From Jatrophihabitans cynanchi (lineage in GTDB: Bacteria > Actinomycetota > Actinomycetes > Mycobacteriales > Jatrophihabitantaceae): 64,000 bases of DNA. Every line of letters begins with the position of its first letter. The stretch's first letter is position 1. Made by a program: the position numbers and the translations under genes. The notes beneath the pieces were generated by a model. The model was not told the DNA's origin. It did not search any database and saw only the letters and a program-made list of their open reading frames with translations. Of the stretch, positions 17,305-26,579 are shown in pieces. The DNA is taken from contig NZ_CP097463.1 of NCBI RefSeq assembly GCF_027247405.1, positions 1,860,001 through 1,924,000 of the forward strand. The letters are read 5' to 3'.

Positions 17305-17736
17305 TCAGCCTTCGACGGTGATGCCCATGGAGCGGGCGGTTCCGGCGATGATCTTGGCCGCCTGATCGATGTCGTTCGCGTTCAGGTCCTCCATCTTGGT
17401 CTGCGCGATCTCGCGGACCTGCGCCATGGTGACCTTGGCGACCTTGTTCGTGTGCGGCTCGCCGCTGCCCTTCTCGACGCCCGCGGCCTTGAGCAGCAGC
17501 CGGGCGGCCGGTGGGGTCTTGGTGACGAAGGTGAACGAGCGATCCTCGTAGACCGAGATCTCGACCGGGACGATCTGCCCGCGCTGCGACTCGGTGGCCG
17601 CGTTGTAGGCCTTGCAGAACTCCATGATGTTGACGCCGTGCTGGCCCAGCGCGGGGCCGACGGGCGGCGCCGGGTTCGCCGCGCCCGCCTGGATCTGCAG
17701 CTTGATGATCGCGGCGAGCTTCTTCTTCGGAGGCAT
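17305..17736 (-). CDS. rplK: 50S ribosomal protein L11
   Basis: 143 residues. N-terminal thiostrepton-binding domain with the Pro-rich helix ('[29 protein letters not shown]') and C-terminal rRNA-binding domain ('[15 protein letters not shown]'). Lies after nusG and before rplA in the standard order. It is part of the GTPase-associated centre and needed for RelA activation and release-factor function in other bacteria. Confidence 0.98.
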
Positions 17737-17782
17737 AGGACTTCTTTTCTTCTCTGGTAGGGCAGGCGGTGTGATGCGTGAA

Positions 17783-18760
17783 CTAGATCTTGGCGACCTG
17801 ACTGAACGCGAGCTCGACAGGCGTCTCGCGTCCGAAGATCGACACCAGTACGTGCAGCTTCTGGTGCACCGGATCGATCTCGCTGATGGAGGCCGGCAAG
17901 GTGGCGAACGGGCCGTCCATGACGGTGACCGACTCGCCGATCTCGAACTCGACCTCGGTGAACTGCGGCTTGTCGGCGGCGGCGGCCCCCGGCTTGCCCG
18001 CGGCGACGGCAGCGGCCTTCTGGGTGGCCGGGGCGAGGATCTTGACGACCTCGTCCAGCGTCAGCGGGGACGGCCGGGACGTGGCGCCGACGAAGCCGGT
18101 GACCCCGGGGGTGTTGCGGACGGCGCCCCACGACTCGTCGTTGAGGTCCATGCGCACCAGGATGTAGCCGGGGAAGACCTTGCGCTGCACCTGCTGGCGC
18201 TTGCCGTTCTTGATCTCGACGACCTCTTCGGTCGGCACCTCGACCTGGAAGATGTAGTCCTCCATGTCCAGGCTCTGGATGCGGCTCTCCAGGTTGGTCT
18301 TCACCTTGTTCTCGTAGCCCGCGTAGCTGTGCACCACGTACCAGTCACCGAACTGGGTCTTCAGTTCGCGGCGCAGCGTCTCGACCGGGTCCTCGTCGTC
18401 CTGCTCGGCGGCCTGCTCGGCGGCCTCGGCGTCCTGCTCGTCGCCAGCCGCGTCGGCCTGCTCCGCGGCCGCGCCGGCAGCCGGTGCCGCGGGCTCGGCT
18501 CCGGCGGGCTCGTCGGCGGCCGGTTCGTCCGCGCCCAGCGCGGACACGTCGTAGTCGTCATCGGGCTCGCCTACCTGCTCGTCGTCGGCTGCTCCCAGCA
18601 GGCGAGCGGCGGAAGCGACGTCGGCGGGTCCGCCGGCAACATCCTCGGCGGCTTCGCTGCGCGGTTCGGCGGCACCGCTGCGCGGTTCGGCCGTGGCGAA
18701 CGGGTTGTCGAGTTCGGGCTTGTCGCCACCTGACGCAGCGGCGTCGTCGTACTCGGACAC
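17783..18760 (-). CDS. nusG: transcription termination/antitermination factor NusG
   Basis: 325 residues from GTG 18760, much longer than E. coli NusG (about 180). The first 125 residues are an acidic Ala/Glu/Asp-rich disordered extension. The NGN domain follows ('[23 protein letters not shown]', '[11 protein letters not shown]'), then a linker with '[16 protein letters not shown]', and the KOW domain at the end ('[24 protein letters not shown]'). Long acidic N-termini occur in other actinobacterial NusG proteins. Acts on RNA polymerase and couples it to the ribosome or Rho. Confidence 0.97.
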   Translation of the reverse strand: MSEYDDAAASGGDKPELDNPFATAEPRSGAAEPRSEAAEDVAGGPADVASAARLLGAADDEQVGEPDDDYDVSALGADEPAADEPAGAEPAAPAAGAAAEQADAAGDEQDAEAAEQAAEQDDEDPVETLRRELKTQFGDWYVVHSYAGYENKVKTNLESRIQSLDMEDYIFQVEVPTEEVVEIKNGKRQQVQRKVFPGYILVRMDLNDESWGAVRNTPGVTGFVGATSRPSPLTLDEVVKILAPATQKAAAVAAGKPGAAAADKPQFTEVEFEIGESVTVMDGPFATLPASISEIDPVHQKLHVLVSIFGRETPVELAFSQVAKI

Positions 18761-18812
18761 AGTCTCTCTTCTCTTGCTTGTCGTGCTCGGGTCGGGGCGG
18801 TCGTCGGCTCTA

Positions 18813-19046
18813 TCAGCCGAAGACCAGCAGCACCAGCTTCGCGAAGCCGATGTCCAGGCCGGCGACGATCGCGGTCATGATCACCAGAAAGATGATCACC
18901 ACGATCGAGTAGGTCACCAGCTCGTTACGGGACGGCCACAGGACCTTGCGCAACTCCGAGACACTCTCGCGGGCGAAGCGCGTCGGCCCAGCACCGCGGC
19001 CACCCGACGGGCGGGGGGTCGCGGACTCGGTACGAGTCGCGGTCAA
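18813..19046 (-). CDS. secE: preprotein translocase subunit SecE
   Basis: 77 residues. TTG at 19046 is chosen because GAGAGGAG stands six bases before it; the only upstream ATG lies inside tRNA-Trp. A short basic N-terminus precedes the conserved amphipathic helix '[21 protein letters not shown]' and one membrane helix ('[20 protein letters not shown]'), as in single-helix SecE. It is an essential part of the SecYEG channel. Placed tRNA-Trp - secE - nusG as in mycobacteria. Confidence 0.95.
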   Translation of the reverse strand: MTATRTESATPRPSGGRGAGPTRFARESVSELRKVLWPSRNELVTYSIVVIIFLVIMTAIVAGLDIGFAKLVLLVFG

Positions 19047-19082
19047 CGAGCTCTCCTCTCGGACGGGTACTGCCTCACTGCG

Positions 19083-19155
19083 CAGGGGCGACAGGACTCG
19101 AACCTGCAACCGCCGGTTTTGGAGACCGGTGCTCTACCAATTGAGCCACGCCCCT
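19083..19155 (-). tRNA. tRNA-Trp (CCA)
   Basis: 73-nt cloverleaf on the minus strand: acceptor AGGGGCG/CGCCCCT, D-arm GCTCAATTGGTAGAGC, anticodon loop CTCCAAA with CCA anticodon, T-arm with GGTTCGAGTCC. 3' CCA is not encoded. It stands directly before secE, the usual actinobacterial position. Confidence 0.97.
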
Positions 19156-19346
19156 AGGGACCCTGCGCGGGGATCTGCGCGGCCTGCACCGGCGGCTCGC
19201 GAGCATGCTGGCGCAGAGCCGCAGCGGACCCCGGTCGCCGAGTCTACGGGTAGGACGCAGGGCGCTCCAACTCCGCTGCGCCAGCGCGGCCCGCGGCCCG
19301 CAGGCCGCGCGTAAATCGAGCAGCCGGCATCTGGGACGATGGTGCC

Positions 19347-20549
19347 ATGGGATCGCGCATTTCCGACCGCATCGCCGCCATCGCCGAATCGGCCACGCTC
19401 GCCGTGGACGCCAAGGCCAAGGCCCTCAAGGCCGCCGGCCGGCCGGTCATCGGCTTCGGCGCGGGCGAGCCGGACTTTCCCACGCCCGACTACATCGTCG
19501 AGGCGGCCGCCGCCGCCTGCCGCGACCCCAAGAACCACCGGTACACGCCGGTCGCCGGGCAGCCGGAGCTTCGTGCGGCCATCGCGGCCAAGACGCTGCG
19601 CGACACCGGCTACCAGGTCGACGCCACCCAGGTGCTGGTCACCAACGGCGGCAAGCAGGCCGTCTACAACACCTTCGCGGCGCTGCTCGACCCGGGCGAT
19701 GAGGTACTGCTCATCGCTCCGTACTGGACGACGTATCCCGAGGCGATCAAGCTGGCCGGCGGCGTACCGGTCGAGGTGATCACCGACGAGACCAGCGGTT
19801 ACCTGGCCACCGTCGACCAGCTCGAGGCCGCCCGCACGCCGCGCACCAAGGTGCTGCTGTTCGTCTCGCCGTCCAACCCGACCGGCGCGGTGTATCCGCG
19901 CGAGCAGATCGTCGCGATCGGCTCGTGGGCGGCCGAGCACGGGCTGTGGGTCGTCACCGACGAGATCTACGAGCACCTGGTCTACGCCGGTGCCGAGAAC
20001 GTCTCGATCGCCGCGGCCGTGCCGGAACTCGGCGATCGGGTGGTGATCTTGAACGGGGTCGCGAAGACCTACGCGATGACCGGCTGGCGGGTGGGCTGGA
20101 TGATCGGGCCCACCGACGTGATCAAGGCCGCCACGAACCTGCAGTCGCACGCCACCTCGAACGTGAACAACGTGGCCCAGGTCGCCGCGCTCACCGCGGT
20201 CAGCGGTGACCTGTCCGCTGTTGCGCAGATGCGTACCGCGTTCGACCGGCGCCGGCGGATGATCGTGGGCCTGCTTTCGGACATCCCCGGCGTGATCTGC
20301 CCCGAGCCCAAGGGGGCGTTCTACGCCTACCCGTCGGTCAAGGGGCTGCTCGGCAAGCCGCTGCGCGGCCGGGTCTCGCACTCGTCCGCCGAGCTGGCCG
20401 GGGTGATCCTGGAGGAGGCCGAGGTCGCGGTCGTGCCGGGCGAGGCGTTCGGCACACCCGGGTACCTGCGGCTGTCCTACGCGCTCGGGGACGCGGACCT
20501 GGCCGAGGGCATCGGCCGGATCGCCAAGCTGGTCGCCGACGCCGGCTGA
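19347..20549 (+). CDS. aspC: class I/II pyridoxal-phosphate aminotransferase (aspartate aminotransferase type)
   Basis: 400 residues. Substrate loop '[13 protein letters not shown]', cofactor residues in '[10 protein letters not shown]' and '[11 protein letters not shown]', and the PLP lysine in '[16 protein letters not shown]' (about 240). Fold-type I with the bacterial aspartate/prephenate aminotransferase pattern and a final substrate-carboxylate arginine region ('[11 protein letters not shown]'). It probably makes aspartate from oxaloacetate and glutamate in the cytosol; exact substrate is not provable from sequence. It converges on the M1 peptidase gene with an 18-base gap. Confidence 0.9.
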   Translation: MGSRISDRIAAIAESATLAVDAKAKALKAAGRPVIGFGAGEPDFPTPDYIVEAAAAACRDPKNHRYTPVAGQPELRAAIAAKTLRDTGYQVDATQVLVTNGGKQAVYNTFAALLDPGDEVLLIAPYWTTYPEAIKLAGGVPVEVITDETSGYLATVDQLEAARTPRTKVLLFVSPSNPTGAVYPREQIVAIGSWAAEHGLWVVTDEIYEHLVYAGAENVSIAAAVPELGDRVVILNGVAKTYAMTGWRVGWMIGPTDVIKAATNLQSHATSNVNNVAQVAALTAVSGDLSAVAQMRTAFDRRRRMIVGLLSDIPGVICPEPKGAFYAYPSVKGLLGKPLRGRVSHSSAELAGVILEEAEVAVVPGEAFGTPGYLRLSYALGDADLAEGIGRIAKLVADAG

Positions 20550-20567
20550 ACTCCCCCTCTCGGGCGA

Positions 20568-22153
20568 TCAGCGCAGCGCGCCGGCCCGGCGCAAGATCGC
20601 GATTGCGGCCGGGAACTGCGTGATGGCCCGGGCGAAGTCGGCCGGAACCGCGATCTGCCACGCGTTGGCGGCCACGTAGCAGCGCATCACCCGGTCCCAA
20701 CCCGACCGGCCGGCCGCCGTCCGGGCAGCCTCCAACGCCGCCGCGCCCTTCGCGTACGTCACGTTGAAGTAGTCGTACGAGTCGGTGCCGTACGACTCGA
20801 TCGAGCGGTCGACGTCGCCGCGGTAGCTCAGCCAGGACGCCGCCTCGGGACGGGCGTCGACCAGCCGCTCGGCGTACTCGGCGAACGCCTCGTCCAGCCA
20901 CGGGTGCAGCGCCTGAGAGTTGCCGACCATCGCGTAGAACCACTGGTGCGCGGTCTCGTGCACCGCGTCGGTCACCGACTCGGACTGCATCTGGATCGAT
21001 GCCGGGTACTCGATGCCGCCCCCCTGGCTGCCGGGCACCCGCGCGATCGACAGCGACGCGAACGGGTACCGGCCGAACCGGGCAGACAGCTCCCGGATCG
21101 CCCGGGCGAAGATCGGCATCAGGGTGTTGCGGGACGCCGTGGTGTACGAGCCGACGCGCAGCGCGACCCCGTCGACCACCGTGTCGGACACGTGGAACGG
21201 CCCGACCGCGACGCTGACATCACGCGCCGCCGGGATCCGCGCTCGCCACACCCGGTTCGCGCCGTCGCGCCGCGGCGTGCGCGGGCCGCCGGACATGATC
21301 ACGACGTCGGCGGCCGGCGCGGTCACGGTCAGCGTGGTGTCCATCGCCTCGCTCGTCGCGCTCTCGCCGGCGTTGATCGAGATCAGGTCCTCGGTGTGCC
21401 AGCCGTACCGCGTTGCCAGGCCAGTAACGGCTGGGCGGAGCCCAGCCAGGCGAACCCGCGGCTGCTACCGACCCGCTCGTAGTACGCGCCGCCCACGCTC
21501 AGGGTGAAGGCCAGCTCCGCCCTGACCGTGGTCCCGGCAGGGACGGTGCGGCCGAGCGGGAGGTGTAACAGACCGCCCTGGGTGGACGAGGCCGCAGCGG
21601 CCCGGCTGAACGTGTACCGCCCGGTGCCGGGGGTCACCGTCGCCGAGTCGACCCGCAGCCGGTTCCCGCGGGCGACCTGGCCGGCACTGTTCGGCGTCAA
21701 CCGGAACACCAGCTCGCGCACCGGCCGGTCCGGCGTGAACGCCACCCGCTCGGTGCCGCGCACGGTCCGCAGCCCGGACGCGAAGGTGAACGCCAGCTCG
21801 ACGCGCGGCCGGTCCGGGTCCGGCACCGCCCGCACCGTCGAGCAGGTCGTCTGCGCCGGCGCGGGGCCGCTGCCGCGCGCACTGGTCCGGGTGGCCGGGC
21901 TCGAGGCACCGCCGGGCGCCGCGGTCGACCGTGCTGGGCTCGAACTTGCGGACGACGACGTGGCGGACGACGACGTGGCGGACGACGACGTGGCGGACGA
22001 CGACGCGGCAGCTGAGGACGCGGCACCGGACGCGATCACGCTCGCGGACCGCGCCGCCGGCGACGCGGGTCGGTGCGACGAGCCGGTGCACCCGGCCAGG
22101 GCGGCGGCCACGACGCAGGCGAGCGCGACCGGGCACGGCCGGGTCGGGATCAC
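20568..22153 (-). pseudogene. M1 metallopeptidase lipoprotein, frameshifted
   Basis: Two frames of one M1 peptidase. The first starts at GTG 22153 (GTGA overlap with the next M1 gene), with lipobox 'AAALAGC', a Ser/Ala-rich spacer and an M1 N-domain, and runs to 'LLAWQRG' where it goes off frame and stops at 21383. The second frame resumes with 'YGWHTEDLIS' and holds the 'GGGIEYP' exopeptidase motif and the zinc site HETAH plus the downstream Glu (HExxH-x18-E). Comparison with the intact neighbour places the loss of one base at about 21405-21411. Either a recent pseudogene or a sequencing error; zinc residues are intact. Confidence 0.85.
21948..22007 (-). repeat. 15-bp tandem repeat, four copies
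   Basis: Unit GCGGACGACGACGTG (plus strand) repeated four times, the last copy with one change. It encodes the S-S-A-T-S repeats of the Ser-rich spacer behind the lipobox of the frameshifted M1 peptidase. The length is a multiple of three, so copy-number change keeps frame. Confidence 0.9.
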
Positions 22154-23616
22154 CGCAGGGCTCCCGCGCGCTGCAGCACCCCGATCGCTGCCGGGTACGC
22201 GGCCAGCGCGGCCTTGAGGTCGGACGGGTTGGCGATCCGCCACGCGTTGGCGCCGACGTAGCAGCGCATTGCGGCGTCCCATGCCGCGGTCCCGATCGCC
22301 TTGCGCGCGGCGGCGAGCGCGGCCGCGCCCTTGTCGTAGGTGATGAAGTAGTAGTCGTTCGCGTCCGTGCCGTACGACCCGGTCGGCCTGTCCACCGGGC
22401 CGTTCGCGTCCAGCGCCCCGCCCGGCTCGGACGTGCCGTCCACCCGCTCCTCGGAGAACTGGGCGAACGCCTCGTCCAGCCAGGCGTGCAGTGCCTGCGA
22501 GTCGCCGATCATGGCGTAGAACCACTGGTGCGCCGTCTCGTGCACAGCGACCAGCCGCGAGCCGTCCAGCATCAGGATCGAGCTGGGGTACTCGATGCCG
22601 CCGCCCTCGGCGGGTACCCGCGCGACCGAGAGCGACGGGAACGGGAACGGCCCGTACAGCTTGGCCAGCTCGGTGATCGCGCGCTCGAACTCCGGCACCA
22701 GCGCGTCGCGGATCGCGTCACTCGGGGCGCCCAGCCGCAGCTTCACGCCGTGCACCTCGGTGTCCGCCACGTGGAACGGCCCGACCGCGACGCTGACGTC
22801 CCGCGCTGCCGCGATCCGCGCGTGCCAGGTTCTGGTCGCGCCGGCGCCCGCGGCAGGGTCGGCCGGATCGCCGGACATGATCACGGTGTCCTTCGCGGGG
22901 GCGCTCACCGTCAGGTCGGTGTCCATCGCCTCGCTCGTGGCGCTCTCGGCGGTGAACTGGATCAGGTCCTCGTCGTGCCAGCCGAACCCGCGCTCCCAGG
23001 CCAGCAGCGGCTGCCCCGAGCCGAACCACGCGTAACGCGCGCCGGCGACATCGTTGCGGCCGAACCGGTCGAAGGATTCCGGCCCGAGGGTGAGCGTGAA
23101 GGCCAGGTCGGCGGTGACGGTCGTGCCGGCCGGCACGGTGCCGGACAGCGGAATGTGCAGCAGGCCGCCCTGGGTGGACGCCGCCGCGCCCGCGCGGCTG
23201 AACGTGTGGCTGGTGCCGCCGTGGTCCGCGGTCGCGGAGGTGACGACGATCTTGTTGCCGGCATCGACGGTCGGCGCGGTGTTCGCGGTCAACCGGAACA
23301 CCAGCTCGGTGATCGGCCGGTCCGGCGTGAACGCGACGTGCTCGGTGCCCCGCACCGTGCTCAGGTCGGTGCTCACGACGAAGTTCAGCCGCACCACCGG
23401 CCGGTGCGGATCGGGTTCGGCGTACGACGCCGGGCAGTCCGCCGGCGCAGCGGACCCGCTCGGCGAACCCGGAGCAGTTCCCGGTGCGCTGCTGTGCGGC
23501 GGCGCCTGCGTCGAGGCGGCGGCAGGCAGCGTCCCGTGGCCGGACGAGACGGAGGTGCACGCGCTCAGCGCGAACAGGCCGGCCGCTACAGCCGCGGCAG
23601 CCGGCCGGAGGTTCAC
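22150..23616 (-). CDS. M1 family metallopeptidase lipoprotein
   Basis: 488 residues from GTG 23616, overlapping the HadB stop (GTGA). Lipobox 'LFALSAC' with Cys20 lipidated; Pro/Ser-rich linker to about 60; M1 N-terminal beta domain; 'GGGIEYP' (338-344) in place of GAMEN; zinc site H359-E-T-A-H363 and Glu382. A C-terminal helical stretch follows, shorter than in full aminopeptidases N. It probably trims peptides outside the membrane. It is a paralogue of the next gene, with which it is coupled by a GTGA overlap, suggesting a tandem duplication. Confidence 0.9.
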   Translation of the reverse strand: MNLRPAAAAVAAGLFALSACTSVSSGHGTLPAAASTQAPPHSSAPGTAPGSPSGSAAPADCPASYAEPDPHRPVVRLNFVVSTDLSTVRGTEHVAFTPDRPITELVFRLTANTAPTVDAGNKIVVTSATADHGGTSHTFSRAGAAASTQGGLLHIPLSGTVPAGTTVTADLAFTLTLGPESFDRFGRNDVAGARYAWFGSGQPLLAWERGFGWHDEDLIQFTAESATSEAMDTDLTVSAPAKDTVIMSGDPADPAAGAGATRTWHARIAAARDVSVAVGPFHVADTEVHGVKLRLGAPSDAIRDALVPEFERAITELAKLYGPFPFPSLSVARVPAEGGGIEYPSSILMLDGSRLVAVHETAHQWFYAMIGDSQALHAWLDEAFAQFSEERVDGTSEPGGALDANGPVDRPTGSYGTDANDYYFITYDKGAAALAAARKAIGTAAWDAAMRCYVGANAWRIANPSDLKAALAAYPAAIGVLQRAGALR

Positions 23617-24032
23617 CGCGCGCCGTGCGGGCGGACGACGGCTCTGGCCTTGGCCAGGACGGTCTGGCCGTCCACCGTCGTCGTCAGGTCGACATCGATC
23701 AGCCCGTCGTCGCGTACCGCGCGGACCGCGCCCTCGACGCGCAAGGTGGCGCCGTCCGGGTCGGGCACGACCACCGGCCGGGTGAACCGCACGCCGTACT
23801 CGACGACGGCGCCCGGGTCGCCTGCCCAGTCGGTGACCACCCGGATCGCGAGAGCCATGGTGAACATGCCGTGCGCGATCACGTTCGGCAGACCCACCGA
23901 CGTCGCGAACCGCTCGTTCCAGTGGATCGGGTTGAAGTCGCCGGACGCGCCGGCGTAGCGCACCAGGTCGGCCCGGCTGATGGCGAACTCCTGCGCCGGC
24001 AGCGTATCGCCTGCGTTCACAACGGCGTTCAC
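23613..24032 (-). CDS. hadB: MaoC-like dehydratase, HadB type
   Basis: 139 residues from GTG 24032 (GTGA overlap with hadA). Hot-dog fold with the hydratase 2 motif: catalytic Asp and His in 'YAGASGDFNPIHWNERFATSVGLPNVIAHGM'. In mycobacteria HadB is the catalytic partner of HadA in (3R)-hydroxyacyl-ACP dehydration in fatty-acid synthase II. Position between rpmG and tRNA-Trp/secE is conserved with M. tuberculosis, though here two M1 peptidase genes replace hadC. Confidence 0.9.
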   Translation of the reverse strand: MNAVVNAGDTLPAQEFAISRADLVRYAGASGDFNPIHWNERFATSVGLPNVIAHGMFTMALAIRVVTDWAGDPGAVVEYGVRFTRPVVVPDPDGATLRVEGAVRAVRDDGLIDVDLTTTVDGQTVLAKARAVVRPHGAR

Positions 24033-24478
24033 TGCGCGGTCCCCCTCGCGACGATGGTGGAGTAGGCGCTCAGCACTGCTTCGCCGTCCACCGTCTGGAC
24101 GTCGGACTTCGTGGTGACGATGTCGTTGCCCGCCGCCTGCCGGATGTCCTCGACGGACACGACCACCCGGAGCAGGTCGCCGGCGTGGATCGGCCGGTGG
24201 TGCACGAAGCGCTGCTCGCCGTGCACCACGCGCGAGTAGTCGATGCCCAACTCCGGGTCCATGATCACCTGGTGGCCGGCGCGCATGGTCACCGCGATCG
24301 CGAAGGTGGGCGGCGCGATCACGTCCGGGTACCCGAGGGCCCGCGCTGCTGCGGGGTCCCGGTACGCCGGGTTCGGGTCGGAGACGGCGTCGGCGAACTC
24401 GCGGATCTTCTCGCGGCCCACCTCGTAGGGGTCGGTCGGCGGATAGACGCGGCCGATGAACGTGGGGTCGACTGACAT
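24029..24478 (-). CDS. hadA: MaoC N-terminal-like dehydratase subunit, HadA type
   Basis: 149 residues. FAS1-like dehydratase domain with 'REKIREFADAVSDPNPAYRD' and 'GYPDVIAPPTFAIAVTMRAG'; it lacks the catalytic Asp/His pair and so depends on HadB. It probably forms the HadAB heterodimer for (3R)-hydroxyacyl thioester dehydration. Coupled to hadB by a GTGA overlap. Confidence 0.9.
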   Translation of the reverse strand: MSVDPTFIGRVYPPTDPYEVGREKIREFADAVSDPNPAYRDPAAARALGYPDVIAPPTFAIAVTMRAGHQVIMDPELGIDYSRVVHGEQRFVHHRPIHAGDLLRVVVSVEDIRQAAGNDIVTTKSDVQTVDGEAVLSAYSTIVARGTAQ

Positions 24479-24511
24479 GGCGCAAACGCTAACCGAGCGT
24501 CGCAGCCCGCG

Positions 24512-24820
24512 TCACCCGCCCTCGCCCGGCACCGTCGTCGTCACCGCGAACGGGGCGGCACCGAACCCGTCCACCCGCGGCCGGCCCCACGGGTCGACGT
24601 CGGACAGCCTAGTCTCGGCCTCGCCCTGCGGCGTGCGCAACAGCACCGGACGCCGGCCGGTGGCGACCAGTTCACTCACCTCGGGCGAGGCCGAGACCCG
24701 GCCGTACCAGCTGTACCTGCCGGAGATCGGGTCGAAGTGCCCGGCCAGCCGCACTTGCGCCGCGACACTGCGGCCCTCACTGATCAGCTCCGCCGGGCCG
24801 GTGTAGCCGTCCTCGTCCAT
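24512..24820 (-). CDS. DUF4873-like protein
   Basis: 102 residues. ATG at 24820 follows the TetR stop by one base (TGACATG). The sequence 'YTGPAELIS', 'VRLAGHFDPISGRYSWYGRV' and 'DPWGRPRVDGFGAAPFAV' matches the DUF4873 pattern, seen alone and fused to flavin oxidoreductases. Function unknown. Probably co-transcribed with the TetR regulator upstream. Confidence 0.7.
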   Translation of the reverse strand: MDEDGYTGPAELISEGRSVAAQVRLAGHFDPISGRYSWYGRVSASPEVSELVATGRRPVLLRTPQGEAETRLSDVDPWGRPRVDGFGAAPFAVTTTVPGEGG

Positions 24821-24821
24821 G

Positions 24822-25517
24822 TCACGCTCCTGCGCCGCTTGATTCCAGTTGGTTCCACGGCAGCGGCTCGTCGTAGCGCAGCGCAACGCCGCTCGCCCGT
24901 GCCGTCCCGTCCAGCAGGTGCCAGATCCCGTCACACACGACCTCGGTGACCTGCTCCCGCGAGAGCGTGCGCCTGGCCAGCCACCACGCGCCGATCGACT
25001 CGACCATGCCGACGATCGCGAACGCGTTCGGCTCGGCCCGCGCCTCGTCCAGCCCGAGCAGCAGCAACACGACCCTGAGCAGGTCGCTGACCCGGTCGGC
25101 CAGCGTGTTCTCGACCGCGTCCAGACCGGTGCGCCGCGCGCGCAGGAAGAAGTAGAGGTTGGGATGCTCATCGAACCAGCCGACGATGACGCCGACTGCC
25201 GAGCCGATGATCTGCCGCGGCGTGCTGTCACGACCGAGTGCGAGGTGCGGGACGACGCTGTCGACGATCGCGTTCACCACGTGATCGGCGATCGCCTGGC
25301 GCAGGTCCTCACGGTCGCGGAAGTAGCGGTACAGCACGGTCCGGCTGACCCCCGCGGCCGCCGCGATCTGCTCCGCCGAGGCATCCGGGCCGTGCTCGTC
25401 GACGGCCACCGCGCCGGCGGCCACGAACGCCGCGCGGCGCTGCACGCGGTGCTCGGCCCAACGCAGCCGCCGGCCGTCCGGCGTGCGCTCGGGACCGGCC
25501 TGCCGGACCTCGGTCAC
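24822..25517 (-). CDS. TetR family transcriptional regulator
   Basis: 231 residues from GTG 25517, chosen for the GGGGAGG site before it. The N-terminal HTH is clear ('ASAEQIAAAAGVSRTVLYRYFRDREDLRQAI', about 45-75). The helical ligand-binding domain follows ('DEHPNLYFFLRARRTG'). TetR proteins beside DUF4873 genes are usual in actinobacteria; the target is likely its own operon, perhaps hadAB or a lipid gene. Confidence 0.88.
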   Translation of the reverse strand: MTEVRQAGPERTPDGRRLRWAEHRVQRRAAFVAAGAVAVDEHGPDASAEQIAAAAGVSRTVLYRYFRDREDLRQAIADHVVNAIVDSVVPHLALGRDSTPRQIIGSAVGVIVGWFDEHPNLYFFLRARRTGLDAVENTLADRVSDLLRVVLLLLGLDEARAEPNAFAIVGMVESIGAWWLARRTLSREQVTEVVCDGIWHLLDGTARASGVALRYDEPLPWNQLESSGAGA

Positions 25518-25616
25518 CGGTGCCTCCCCTCGCTCGCCCGTGACGGTACCGCGCGCGCAGCATGTATGCGACATTGCGTCACATCATTACCGGAGTCCGC
25601 CGTCCGCGCGGAACGC

Positions 25617-25656
25617 GCAGAGCCCCGCACCGACCGGGGTCAGCACGGGGCCCTGC
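25617..25656 (-). terminator. hairpin terminator after rpmG
   Basis: GCAGAGCCCCG and CGGGGCCCTGC pair around an 18-base loop (one G-U) shortly after the rpmG stop on the minus strand. No long U-run follows. The rest of 25518-25671 holds the tetR upstream region with no further feature I can support. Confidence 0.5.
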
Positions 25657-25671
25657 GAAGAACGTGACGCG

Positions 25672-25836
25672 TCAGCGCGTCTCGCGGTGCTCGGTGTGCT
25701 TGCCGCAGTTCGGGCAGAACTTCTTCATCGAGAGCCGGTCGGGATCGTTACGCCGGTTCTTCTTGGTGATGTAGTTGCGGTGCTTGCACTCCTGGCACGC
25801 CAAGGTGATCTTCGGTCGCACGTCGGTGGCTGCCAC
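25672..25836 (-). CDS. rpmG: 50S ribosomal protein L33, zinc-ribbon form
   Basis: 54 residues from GTG 25836 with GAAAGG upstream. Begins '[22 protein letters not shown]' and has two CxxC knuckles (CQEC and CPNC), so it is the zinc-binding form. It lies between the tRNA-Met/tRNA-Thr pair and hadA, as in mycobacteria. Confidence 0.95.
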   Translation of the reverse strand: MAATDVRPKITLACQECKHRNYITKKNRRNDPDRLSMKKFCPNCGKHTEHRETR

Positions 25837-25932
25837 GGTGGTGCCTTTCAACTCACGGATGGGACGGGCCGGGGCGCCGGCCCTTCTTCACTTCTTCACG
25901 AGCCCGTAGTTTCGAGCTCGTACCAAGCACAG

Positions 25933-26006
25933 TAGCGAGGGCCGGACTTGAACCGGCGACACAGCGATTATGAGCCGCTTGCTCTACCAGACTGAGCTAC
26001 CCCGCC
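25933..26006 (-). tRNA. tRNA-Met (CAU), elongator type
   Basis: 74-nt cloverleaf on the minus strand: acceptor GGCGGGG/CCTCGCT with G-U pairs, D-arm GCTCAGTCTGGTAGAGC, anticodon loop CTCATAA, T-loop TTCAAGT. CCA not encoded. The first acceptor pair is G-U, which argues against the unpaired initiator form. Confidence 0.93.
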
Positions 26007-26033
26007 CGGGGTGATCCCGGATGGGACCACCGG

Positions 26034-26106
26034 AGCCCCCTTACGGAATCGAACCGTAGACCTTCTCCTTACCATGGAGACGCTCTGCCGACTGAGCTAA
26101 GGGGGC
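26034..26106 (-). tRNA. tRNA-Thr (GGU)
   Basis: 73-nt cloverleaf on the minus strand: acceptor GCCCCCT/AGGGGGC, discriminator U, D-arm GCTCAGTCGGCAGAGC, anticodon stem TCTCC/GGAGA with loop ATGGTAA and anticodon GGT, T-loop TTCGATT. Adjacent to tRNA-Met. Confidence 0.95.
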
Positions 26107-26247
26107 AGTTGCGGACGCCGCAGCGCGGCACCCACACCGAGCGATGAGCTTACACGACGGCACGCAGCGCCCGAGCCATTCGCCGGATGAGCCGAAGGCC
26201 ACCGTCGATCGGCCTGTGAGGTTGGCAACATGATGGTTCTTCGACAG

Positions 26248-26276
26248 ACTCGCAGGCGAGACAGTCACCTGCGAGT
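26248..26276 (+). promoter_or_regulatory. inverted repeat just upstream of the sdh operon
   Basis: ACTCGCAGG (26248-26256) and CCTGCGAGT (26268-26276) form a perfect nine-base inverted repeat ending five bases before the CAGGAG ribosome-binding site of the first gene. It could be an operator or an RNA hairpin that limits translation. The regulator is not identifiable. Confidence 0.5.
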
Positions 26277-26291
26277 GAGTCAGGAGTGCCC

Positions 26292-26579
26292 ATGGCCGTC
26301 ACGTCCGAGCTGACCGTCCTGCACCGTGCCATCGACGAACTGCAAGCCGTCGTAGGTTCGGTCCGCGGCCGCTACGGCGACATTCCCGCGGTACGCCGAC
26401 TGCTCGGCGACGTCGACCGGATCCTGTTGGACGCCGCCGAGCTCGATGAGGTTCCCCCACCGCCGCAACCGGAAGGCCAGGTCGAGATGCAGATCATCGA
26501 CGACACCCCGTTCGACCCGTCGCTGTGGAGCGACGCCGACGACGAAGGGCTCGGCGGCTATCACGGCGGGAGCCGATGA
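26292..26579 (+). CDS. small acidic protein heading the sdh operon
   Basis: 95 residues; ATG 26292 with CAGGAG five bases upstream. Helical N-terminal half ('ELTVLHRAIDELQAVVGSVRGRYGD'), then a Pro-rich turn and an acidic end ('IIDDTPFDPSLWSDADDE'). No membrane helix. It overlaps sdhC by four bases (ATGA), so it is translated with the complex; family not recognised. May be an assembly or regulatory partner of succinate dehydrogenase (inference from position only). Confidence 0.75.
   Translation: MAVTSELTVLHRAIDELQAVVGSVRGRYGDIPAVRRLLGDVDRILLDAAELDEVPPPPQPEGQVEMQIIDDTPFDPSLWSDADDEGLGGYHGGSR

Noticed and set aside
19047..19109. SecE start within tRNA-Trp
   Set aside because: It would overlap the tRNA; TTG 19046 with GAGAGGAG six bases upstream gives a normal-length SecE.
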